Shown in pieces: positions 1 through 5,753 of a stretch of DNA of 10,123 bases; position 1 is the stretch's first letter, and each line of letters starts with the position of its first letter. The position numbers were made by a program, and so were the translations under genes. Location: NCBI GenBank assembly GCA_964511945.1, contig CAZEHO010000055.1:1-10123 (forward strand), in the 5' to 3' direction. Below the pieces are notes generated by a model. That model had not been told where the DNA came from, made no database searches, and saw nothing but the letters and a program-made list of their open reading frames with translations. Source of the stretch: CAZEHO01 sp964511945. GTDB taxonomy: Bacteria; Actinomycetota; Acidimicrobiia; Spongiisociales; UBA11373.

Positions 1-86
1 CACACAAGGCCGACGCGGCGTTCACCTCATACACCACGCCGCTGGACGTGACCCCAACGAGAGAGAACCATCTGTCTGACCTCTGA
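1..86 (+). CDS. Probable C-terminal tail of an upstream gene (partial, unidentified)
   Basis: The frame starting at base 3 is open for 27 codons and ends in TGA at 84-86. Its first codons are strongly G/C-ending and the composition is protein-like (begins H-K-A-D-A-A-F-T-S-Y, ends N-H-L-S-D-L), unlike the other two frames, one of which stops early. The fragment is too short for me to recognise a family. The last codons run into the 7-base tandem repeat, so the original stop may have been displaced by repeat growth. It could also be chance open frame. Confidence 0.35.
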   Translation, partial: HKADAAFTSYTTPLDVTPTRENHLSDL

Positions 87-109
87 GATCTGAACTCTGA
101 CCTCTCGGG
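75..109. repeat. Degenerate 7-base tandem repeat (consensus TCTGACC)
   Basis: Five consecutive heptads fill 75-109, at 75-81, 82-88, 89-95, 96-102 and 103-109. The first and fourth are identical (TCTGACC), the second and third differ by one or two bases in the last three positions, and the fifth matches only TCT. Bases 75-84 and 96-105 form an exact 10-base direct repeat. The array overlaps the putative end of the upstream ORF and sits about 40 bases before the thiolase start. Confidence 0.6.
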
Positions 110-140
110 TTGCGCGTAGCCTCACATCAATACGGCCACC

Positions 141-145
141 AGGAG
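141..145 (+). promoter_or_regulatory. Ribosome binding site of the thiolase gene
   Basis: AGGAG lies five bases before the ATG at 151. It is the clearest Shine-Dalgarno match in the window and fixes the thiolase start. Confidence 0.75.
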
Positions 146-150
146 TACTG

Positions 151-1332
151 ATGCCATCCGTGATCACCTCGTTCGCTCGAACACCCATCGGCCGCTTTGG
201 TGGAGCCTTCCAGCCGGTGAAGGCTGTCGACCTCGGGGCGGCTGCGATGGCAGAAGCCATCAACCGGTCTGGTCTTCCCGCCGGAAACCTCGACCAGGTG
301 ATCATGGGCCAGGTGCTCATGGCGGGAGCCGGTCAGATCCCGGCGCGCCAGGCCGCAAAGCAGGCCGACGTCCCGATGACGGTTCCGGCAACCAACGTCA
401 ACAAGGTCTGTCTGTCGGGAATGACGGCGATCGCCATGGCCGACAAAGAGATCCGCCTCGGTGAAGCAACCTTTGTGCTGGCCGGAGGCATGGAGTCGAT
501 GACCAATGCCCCGTACCTGCTTCCGGCGGCACGCTGGGGCGCCCGGATGGGCGATGCCCCCCTGGTCGACTCACTGAACTTCGACGGCCTGTTCTGCTCG
601 TTCGACCACTGCATCATGGGCGAATCCACCGATCTGAAGAATGCGGCACTCGGAATCGGCCGTGAGGAACAGGATGCATGGGCCGTGGCGAGCCACAGCA
701 GGGCGGCGGCAGCCACCAAATCAGGTCATTTCCGGGGTGAGATCGTCCCGGTGAGCGTTCCGCAGCGCAAGGGAGATCCGGTAGTCGTCGATACGGATGA
801 AGGCATTCGGCCGGGAACGACGGACGAGTCGCTTGCCCGTTTGCGGCCGGCGTTCGGCAAGGAGGGAACGGTCACCGTCGGAAACGCTTCGCAGATCTCC
901 GACGGCGGCGCCGCCGTTGTGGTGGCGGACAAGGCCGCGGCTGAGGCCGCCGGTCTCCCGATCGAAGCCGAAATCCTGGCGTACGGCCAGATCGGTGGGC
1001 CTGATGCCACCCTCCACGAGCGGCCCGCCGAAGCTCTGCGAGTGGCGCTGCAGAGGATCGGGATGTCGGCGGGCGATCTGGACGTCGTCGAATTCAACGA
1101 GGCGTTCGCAGGCGTCGCGCTCTGGTCCGCCAGGATGCTCGACCTCCCCCATGAGAAGGTAAACCCACACGGAGGCGCGGTGGCGCTCGGTCATCCGCTC
1201 GGAGCAACCGGCGCTCGCATCACGGTGACGCTGATCAACGCCCTCAAGACTCGCGGCGGCGGCATCGGCGCCGCCAGCCTGTGCGGTGGCGGTGGTCAGG
1301 GTGACGCGCTGATTCTGCAGGTCAACGGATGA
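151..1332 (+). CDS. Acetyl-CoA C-acetyltransferase (thiolase family)
   Basis: This is a 393-residue thiolase, the normal family length. Thiolases interconvert two acetyl-CoA with acetoacetyl-CoA and CoA (or cleave longer 3-ketoacyl-CoAs) in the cytoplasm. Visible motifs: the nucleophilic Cys87 in N-K-V-C-L-S-G, the G-G-M-E-S-M segment at 112-117, N-E-A-F at 316-319, the active-site His348 in G-H-P-L-G, and the second catalytic Cys378 in C-G-G-G-G-Q-G. All catalytic residues are present, so the enzyme should be active. The start is set by AGGAG five bases upstream. The stop overlaps the glpX start by four bases (ATGA), implying one transcript and translational coupling. Sequence alone does not decide between biosynthetic acetyl-CoA acetyltransferase and a beta-oxidation thiolase; the length and the lack of an adjacent FadB-like gene favour the former. 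Confidence 0.93.
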   Translation: MPSVITSFARTPIGRFGGAFQPVKAVDLGAAAMAEAINRSGLPAGNLDQVIMGQVLMAGAGQIPARQAAKQADVPMTVPATNVNKVCLSGMTAIAMADKEIRLGEATFVLAGGMESMTNAPYLLPAARWGARMGDAPLVDSLNFDGLFCSFDHCIMGESTDLKNAALGIGREEQDAWAVASHSRAAAATKSGHFRGEIVPVSVPQRKGDPVVVDTDEGIRPGTTDESLARLRPAFGKEGTVTVGNASQISDGGAAVVVADKAAAEAAGLPIEAEILAYGQIGGPDATLHERPAEALRVALQRIGMSAGDLDVVEFNEAFAGVALWSARMLDLPHEKVNPHGGAVALGHPLGATGARITVTLINALKTRGGGIGAASLCGGGGQGDALILQVNG

Positions 1333-2354
1333 CCAGCATCCAACCCCCGGAACACAACCTGGCACTCGATCTGGCGAGGGTCACCGAAGCCGCCGCGATG
1401 GCGTCGGGTAGGTGGCAAGGCCGGGGTGACAAGGACGCGGTCGACCAGGCGGCGGTGGATGCCATGCGCACGATTCTCGGATCGATCGACATGGACGGAG
1501 TCGTCGTCATCGGCGAAGGTGAAAAGGACGAGGCGCCGATGCTCTACAACGGAGAGCGGATCGGCAACGGCAACCCGCCGATGGTCGACGTTGCCGTAGA
1601 TCCGGTCGACGGCACGAGCTTGACCGCTGAAGGAATGCCCGGAGCCCTCGCAGTGCTCGCGCTCGCATCGCGCGGGTCGATGTACGCCCCGGGAAGCCTG
1701 GTGTACATGGACAAGATCGCCGTGGGTGAGGAAGCGGCCGGCCGGATCGATCTCGACGCACCCATCGCCCACAACCTTCGGGCAATCGCAGATGCCAAGG
1801 GCAAGGACGTCGAGGACCTGACCGCGATCATCCTCGATCGCCCCCGGAACGAACCTCACATCCAGGAGGTGCGGGAGGCCGGGGCGAGGATCCGCCTGAT
1901 TCGCGACGGCGACATCCAGGCGGCGATCTCGACGGCGGCCGCAGACAGCGGGATAGACGTGCTGCTCGGGATCGGCGGCTCGCCGGAAGCCGTCACTGCG
2001 GCGTGCGCATTGATCTGCCTCGGCGGTGAGATGCAGTGCCGGCTCTGGCCGCGCGACGCCGGTGAGCGGGCATATGCCGGTGAGGCCGGGCTCGACCTCG
2101 AACAGATCCTGGGTCTGCGCGACCTGGTGGACTCGGACGAGGTGTTCTTCGCCGCAACCGGGGTCACCACCGGTGAATTGCTCCGTGGTGTTCGCTACAT
2201 CGCAGACGGTGCCTGGACCCATTCGGTCGTCATGCGATCTCGTACCGGGACGGTGCGGTTCATCGAAGCGAGACACCGCTTCGATCGCCTCTCACGAATC
2301 ACCAGCGCGTACGACACGATCGCCGAAGGAGCTCCACCGCCGCCGCTGGGCTAA
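1329..2354 (+). CDS. glpX: Class II fructose-1,6-bisphosphatase
   Basis: This 341-residue protein is of the GlpX family, which hydrolyses fructose 1,6-bisphosphate to fructose 6-phosphate, the committed step of gluconeogenesis, using divalent metal. Hallmarks: Asp34 in G-R-G-D-K, the metal-binding I-G-E-G-E-K-D-E-A-P stretch at 61-70, D-P-V-D-G-T-S at 91-97, and I-G-G-S-P-E at 215-220 with its metal-ligand Glu. The C-terminal M-R-S-R segment is also typical. The length matches the family. The start codon overlaps the thiolase stop (ATGA). The stop TAA at 2352-2354 overlaps the TAG of the convergent glycosyltransferase gene, leaving no room for a terminator. Class II is the usual FBPase of actinobacteria. 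Pairing with thiolase suggests a link between acetyl-CoA metabolism and gluconeogenesis, but this is inference. Confidence 0.95.
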   Translation: MTSIQPPEHNLALDLARVTEAAAMASGRWQGRGDKDAVDQAAVDAMRTILGSIDMDGVVVIGEGEKDEAPMLYNGERIGNGNPPMVDVAVDPVDGTSLTAEGMPGALAVLALASRGSMYAPGSLVYMDKIAVGEEAAGRIDLDAPIAHNLRAIADAKGKDVEDLTAIILDRPRNEPHIQEVREAGARIRLIRDGDIQAAISTAAADSGIDVLLGIGGSPEAVTAACALICLGGEMQCRLWPRDAGERAYAGEAGLDLEQILGLRDLVDSDEVFFAATGVTTGELLRGVRYIADGAWTHSVVMRSRTGTVRFIEARHRFDRLSRITSAYDTIAEGAPPPPLG

Positions 2355-3448
2355 CGCGGAATCGACTCCATCCAATCGTCGTAGCGGGGAGCGACCAGCG
2401 ACCAGTCGTACTGTGCCGCCGCACGGCGCGCCGCTTCGCCGAGCCGCCGGGTTTCGTCCGGGTTCGTGATCGCCCGGCGGAGCCGGTCGGTGAGCTGGCT
2501 CCGGCCCCGGTACAGGGATTGCTCGCCAAGTAGCTCCGGGACTCGCTCCGGGTACACCAGCCGGTGCGGGAGCACAGGGAAAGCCCCGGCATACATGGCT
2601 TCGACCACCGACACACCGAAGAACTCCTGTCGGGCGGTGCTGACGACGATGTCCGCGCCCCGCAGCACCTCGCGGTATTCGTCCGGTTCGAGGTGACCGG
2701 AGGCGGTCACGCGGTTGCCCAGGGCGGTGACGACGGGATCCCACTCTTGATGCTGCCGGGCGAAGCGTTCCCCGGTGAGGGCCACCGAGAACTCAAAGTC
2801 CTCGTCCGCGAGATTGCTGATCACTCGAAGGAAGAGGCCGGGGTCCTTGTCCGGATCCCACCGGTGGTTCCACAGGATCGTCGGCGGACTCTCCCGGTGC
2901 TCCTTGGGAGGGTCGAGCCTGTGAAGATCAACGCCCACCGGGAGGACGGTCGACGCGGCCACGACCGATGAAATCAACCCGTCGTGGCGGCGGTCTGGAA
3001 AGCTGCGCAGGAACCCCGGGAGTGCCCGCAACAGGGCGTCACGATGGAACTCCGAGTTGAACGCGATCGCATCTGCGGCGAGAAGTGAGGACCAGGTGGC
3101 CAGCCCGTGGCGGGCTTCGACCCGGGTACGGCCGGTTTCCGGGTAGGTGATCTGGTTCTCGTGCATGTACAGCGCCACCGGAACCCCGTGCAACTGACTG
3201 CGAAGCAACCCGAGAAGGGCCGCGAGATCCAGCATCGAAGTCGCCAGAACGGCGTCGGGACGACCCGCCCGATCGACATGGGCCCGCACCTCGTCCGCCA
3301 TCGTCACGAACCCGCCGTCGAGCCTCCACTTCCAGAATTGCCCCTCGTGGGTGAGCAGGGTGACATCGTGGCGGCTCGCAGCTTGATACCCCTCGGCCCA
3401 CTGCGCGTGGGAGCCGGTGAAGTACGGCTCGAGGAGGAGAACTCGCAT
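2351..3448 (-). CDS. tRNA-queuosine alpha-mannosyltransferase-like glycosyltransferase (DUF3524 + GT4)
   Basis: This 365-residue, soluble glycosyltransferase has two parts. Residues about 1-165 match the DUF3524 pattern of the GTDC1/QTMAN family: L-E-P-Y-F-T-G-S-H-A-Q-W at 6-17, F-W-K-W-R at 38-42, Y-M-H-E-N-Q-I-T-Y-P at 94-103 and N-S-E-F-H at 131-135. Residues about 168-350 form a GT-B C-terminal domain with P-V-G-V-D at 170-174, W-N-H-R-W-D-P-D-K-D-P at 193-203, and the donor-sugar-binding E-F-F-G-V-S-V-V-E-A at 275-284. Vertebrate members transfer mannose from GDP-mannose to queuosine in tRNA-Asp. Whether bacterial members do the same is not shown by this sequence. The start ATG has only a weak ribosome site. 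The gene is monocistronic-looking, 262 bases from recR and converging on glpX. Confidence 0.8.
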   Translation of the reverse strand: MRVLLLEPYFTGSHAQWAEGYQAASRHDVTLLTHEGQFWKWRLDGGFVTMADEVRAHVDRAGRPDAVLATSMLDLAALLGLLRSQLHGVPVALYMHENQITYPETGRTRVEARHGLATWSSLLAADAIAFNSEFHRDALLRALPGFLRSFPDRRHDGLISSVVAASTVLPVGVDLHRLDPPKEHRESPPTILWNHRWDPDKDPGLFLRVISNLADEDFEFSVALTGERFARQHQEWDPVVTALGNRVTASGHLEPDEYREVLRGADIVVSTARQEFFGVSVVEAMYAGAFPVLPHRLVYPERVPELLGEQSLYRGRSQLTDRLRRAITNPDETRRLGEAARRAAAQYDWSLVAPRYDDWMESIPR

Positions 3449-3479
3449 GTGCCGAGGGTAGGCGTGGTTGCGGTGGGGC

Positions 3480-3498
3480 CCCCTCCCTCAGGGAGGGG
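3480..3498. repeat. Perfect GC-rich hairpin (8-bp stem, TCA loop)
   Basis: CCCCTCCC at 3480-3487 pairs with GGGAGGGG at 3491-3498 around a three-base loop. It has no U-tract on either strand, so it is not a canonical intrinsic terminator. It may act as a structured 3' end for the recR transcript, or belong to a dispersed palindromic element together with the next hairpin. Confidence 0.65.
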
Positions 3499-3502
3499 TG
3501 GA

Positions 3503-3519
3503 CCGGCCCCGAGGGCCGG
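3503..3519. repeat. Perfect GC-rich hairpin (7-bp stem, CGA loop)
   Basis: CCGGCCC at 3503-3509 pairs with GGGCCGG at 3513-3519 around a three-base loop. It begins four bases after the preceding hairpin. Two adjacent tight hairpins of equal loop size resemble REP/BIME-like units, but one copy cannot show whether they are repeated in the genome. Confidence 0.65.
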
Positions 3520-3710
3520 GAAGGAGAGGGTCCTGAGGGCTGGGGCGGCGCTGTCAGGCCACAGGCCAACCGCTGAGGAGGCAGCCGCGCCCGCAGTGGA
3601 CTCCCCTGTCGTACCCCCTTCCGATGCCCACCAACACCCCGGTCTTGACAACAGGGGGGGAAGGGAGGTCTCGCGCCGCTCTCTCATGCTCCCGCGCACC
3701 GCCAGCGCCT

Positions 3711-4304
3711 CTACAGCTCCCGACGGCCGACCAGGGCACGACCGAGGGTCAGTTCGTCGGCATAATCCAGGTCGCCACCGACGGGCAGCCCGCTGGCCAG
3801 TCGCGTGACCTTGATCCCCAGCTCTTTGAGCACCTTGGCCAGGTACAGGGCGGTCGTATCGCCCTCGACGGTCGGATTGGTCGCCGCGATGACTTCCGCG
3901 ACCTTCTCTTCGCCGACTCGCGTCAGCAGCTCACGGACCCGCAGTTGCTCCGGGCCGACCCCTTCGATGGGTGAGATCGCCCCGCCGAGCACGTGGTATC
4001 GGCCGCGGAACTCCTGGGTGCGTTCCACGACCACGATGTCCTGAGCGCGCTCGACCACGCACAGGGTCGACGGGTCCCTGCGCAGATCCCGGCAGATCGA
4101 GCACTCCGGACCATCGGTGATATTGAAGCAACGCTCGCACAGCCGTACGTCGCGGCGCATTTCGGTGATCGCCCTGGCGAGGCGCGACGCGTCCTCGTCT
4201 TCGACGTGCAGCAGGTGGAACGCGAGTCGCTGAGCCGACTTGCGACCGATTCCCGGAAGCCTGGCGAGTTCATCGATGAGCCGCTGAACCGGCGCTTCGA
4301 ACAT
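3711..4304 (-). CDS. recR: Recombination mediator RecR
   Basis: RecR acts with RecF/RecO to load RecA onto SSB-coated single-stranded DNA at gaps. Counting from the ATG at 4304 the protein has 197 residues, the usual length. Domain order is standard: helix-hairpin-helix at 13-32 (L-P-G-I-G-R-K-S-A-Q-R), a four-cysteine zinc finger (C56, C59, C68, C71 in C-E-R-C and C-S-I-C), a Toprim domain from about 80 to 175 with E-G-V-G-P, and the C-terminal L-A-S-G-L-P-V-G-G-D-L-D-Y-A-D segment. An in-frame TTG lies one codon upstream (4307), but ATG 4304 overlapping the ybaB stop as TGATG is the more likely start. It is the last gene of the dnaX-to-recR run, translationally coupled to ybaB. Confidence 0.96.
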   Translation of the reverse strand: MFEAPVQRLIDELARLPGIGRKSAQRLAFHLLHVEDEDASRLARAITEMRRDVRLCERCFNITDGPECSICRDLRRDPSTLCVVERAQDIVVVERTQEFRGRYHVLGGAISPIEGVGPEQLRVRELLTRVGEEKVAEVIAATNPTVEGDTTALYLAKVLKELGIKVTRLASGLPVGGDLDYADELTLGRALVGRREL

Positions 4305-4720
4305 CAACCGAGCAGCCCACCCAGGTCGCTGAGGTCGATGTTCCCCAGATCCATGCCCGGCGCCATTGATTCCGCAGCGGACTCGGCGATCGCATTGATT
4401 GCCTGGTTCACGGCGGCGACGACCAGGTCCCCGACCAACTGCGGATCGTCCGGATCGAGCACCATCGGATCGATGGTCACCGAAAGGACCTCGCCGGTTC
4501 CCTTGACGACCGCCTTCACCACCCCGCCGCCGGAGGTCCCCTCAAAGGTCTCTTCGGCCAGCGCCGCCTGCCGTTCCTGCATCTGTGCCTGCATCTCGGC
4601 GGCCTGGCGCATCAACTGCTGCATGTCCGGCATACCCCCTCGGGCAGCCTTCGGTGGGGTGCCACCCCGAGGTGAGATCCCGCCGCTTCCCGGTGGTGGC
4701 CGTTTGCCCTTCTTTGCCAT
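4304..4720 (-). CDS. ybaB: YbaB/EbfC-family nucleoid-associated DNA-binding protein
   Basis: YbaB/EbfC proteins are small dimeric DNA-binding proteins encoded between dnaX and recR in many bacteria. The core starts near residue 30 (M-P-D-M-Q-Q-L-M-R-Q-A), followed by a long helix of Gln/Met/Ala/Glu to about residue 57, then the family beta segment with G-G-G-V-V-K-A-V-V-K-G-T-G at 63-75 and S-V-T-I-D-P. The C-terminus has an L-G-G-L-L-G-type tail. With the ATG at 4720 the protein has 138 residues, including a 29-residue Lys/Pro/Gly-rich N-terminal extension unusual for the family. An internal ATG at 4633, preceded by GAGGGGGT, would give a 109-residue protein of standard size, so the true start is uncertain. 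The stop overlaps the recR start. Confidence 0.9.
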   Translation of the reverse strand: MAKKGKRPPPGSGGISPRGGTPPKAARGGMPDMQQLMRQAAEMQAQMQERQAALAEETFEGTSGGGVVKAVVKGTGEVLSVTIDPMVLDPDDPQLVGDLVVAAVNQAINAIAESAAESMAPGMDLGNIDLSDLGGLLG

Positions 4721-4760
4721 AGGGCCAGGGTATCAGCGGTGCAGCCGTGGACCGCGGTGG

Positions 4761-5753
4761 TCAGAGGTCATGGCGAAAGCGATCAAGACCGAGGTCGGAG
4801 CGCAGATCCTCAGTGCGAGCCAGCGCGCCCTTGCCGACCGGAATGCCGGTTCCATCGGCGATCCGATTCATCATCTCGAAGTTGCCGACGACCCCCGCAG
4901 CATCCACCAGACCCTCCGGCCCGAGCACCGACACCACCGCCTGCTGTGCGGTGTCGAGGTGGGAGCGATCGGTCAGAGTGGCATCGACGAACTGCAGCAG
5001 CTCAGCCCCTCCGGGAATCCCGGGGTCGATGGATGGATCGGTGACCGCTCGAAGGTCGACGGGCTGTTCGGTTGCTGCGGCGCTCGCACGGAGCATCGAT
5101 GCGTGGGCAAGCATTCAGTAGAAGCACTCATTGATGGCCGAGGTTCGAGCAGCCACCAGTTCCATTCGGGTGCGGTCGAGACCGCGGGTGAACGCCAGGT
5201 CGGCCATGCCTTCGTATGTCATGTAGAGCGGGCCGTGCAGCTCCTCCTGGGCCGCCGACTCAGCGGGAACCAGCGACAACGCTTGCGGGATGCTGGCGCC
5301 GCCGACCATCGGCACGTGTGCCGGACCACGACGCGCTGTGTGGTTGATCTCACCGGTCGGCGAGCCCTCGCTCGCAGTTGGGAGCGGTGCCGGTGGCAGC
5401 CCAAGCGCCCTCATCACCCCATCGGCTGCAGCCAAACGTGCCACCACCCCGATCAACTCGACATAGCGCGCGTCGTCAAGCCCCTCGTTGCGGAACTGAT
5501 CGACGGTGGCGGCGCCGATTGATGCCGGATCGGAGTGCAGGCGCCCTGCGGCGCGGACGGCAATCGGCGGCAGGATCCCTGGGTCTGCGTCCTCGCCATC
5601 GAACGCCTCCCGGGCGGCCGCGGCGATTGCGACGCGCTCCTCACCCGTCCATGAGGCTCCGGGAGCAGCCATGACATCCCACACCCGGGCGAGTCCGGCG
5701 GCAAGGTCGATACGAACCGGGACCGGGGCACCGGTGAAGTCGAAGCCGTTCAC
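4761..5753 (-). CDS. AhpD-like (carboxymuconolactone decarboxylase superfamily) peroxidase, candidate selenoprotein with CxxU centre
   Basis: Two ORFs (5753-5115 and 5114-4761) share one frame and are separated only by a TGA at 5117-5115. Read through, they give 330 residues. AhpD proteins reduce peroxides through a CxxC centre with a nearby Glu and a His four residues after the second Cys. Here Glu199, Cys210, position 213 (TGA) and His217 align with that pattern: I-N-E-C-F-Y-(TGA)-M-L-A-H. TGA therefore replaces the resolving/attacking Cys, which is the signature of selenocysteine. The post-TGA part is well coded and has the family-like G-N-F-E-M-M-N-R-I-A-D-G-T-G-I-P near its end. The N-terminal half (about 20-120) looks like a degenerate second CMD-type domain (Y-V-E-L-I-G-V-V-A-R). 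Start is GTG overlapping the dnaX stop (GTGA); the final stop is also TGA. Alternatives are a nonsense mutation or sequencing error at a Cys codon. The AhpD relationship is strong; Sec insertion is inference. Confidence 0.8.
5078..5098 (-). promoter_or_regulatory. Candidate bacterial SECIS element
   Basis: In the mRNA, nucleotides 17-37 after the UGA fold into a hairpin. UGCUC pairs with GAGCG (one U-G wobble), and two further pairs lie below a single A-C mismatch. The apical loop is CGUGC, with G as its second base, beginning 25 bases after the UGA. Bacterial SECIS elements lie just downstream of the UGA inside the coding region, have a short stem and a small loop with G in the first two positions, so placement and shape fit. 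A competing, longer, bulged fold joins nucleotides 3-7 with 29-33 and 10-12 with 26-28, with loop UCGA. GC-rich coding DNA often forms hairpins, so this is supportive rather than decisive. Confidence 0.5.

Larger units (their letters stand above)
3449..3710. other. Intergenic spacer between recR and the glycosyltransferase gene
   Basis: This is the longest convincing non-coding stretch between two minus-strand genes. It contains two perfect GC hairpins near the glycosyltransferase end (listed separately) and weaker complementarities, 3603-3609 with 3651-3657 and 3616-3622 with 3659-3665, which are mutually compatible as a nested pair only in part. No T-run follows any hairpin on either strand. 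I see no convincing promoter. The ORFs that cross it are low-complexity Pro/Arg/Gly frames with no family signature. Confidence 0.6.

Noticed and set aside
1296..2276. A 326-codon minus-strand open frame antisense to glpX
   Set aside because: It is His/Arg/Asp-rich with no known motif, fully covered by a clear glpX gene.
4305..4307. TTG as the recR start
   Set aside because: An ATG directly follows, overlapping the ybaB stop by one base, and gives the usual N-terminus; TTG remains only a possibility.
4761..4763. The terminal TGA of the AhpD-like gene as a further Sec codon
   Set aside because: The frame beyond it soon meets low-similarity spacer sequence before ybaB, and the family C-terminus is already complete.
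4761..5117. Genome-wide reassignment of UGA to a sense codon
   Set aside because: Thiolase, dnaX, ybaB and arsC all end at TGA at family-appropriate lengths, several in ATGA or GTGA overlaps, so UGA is a normal stop here.
3993..5522. A 509-codon plus-strand open frame across recR, ybaB and the AhpD-like gene
   Set aside because: It lies antisense to three well-supported genes, has low-complexity Ser/Arg/His-rich sequence, no family motifs, and exists because high-GC coding DNA lacks stops on the opposite strand.
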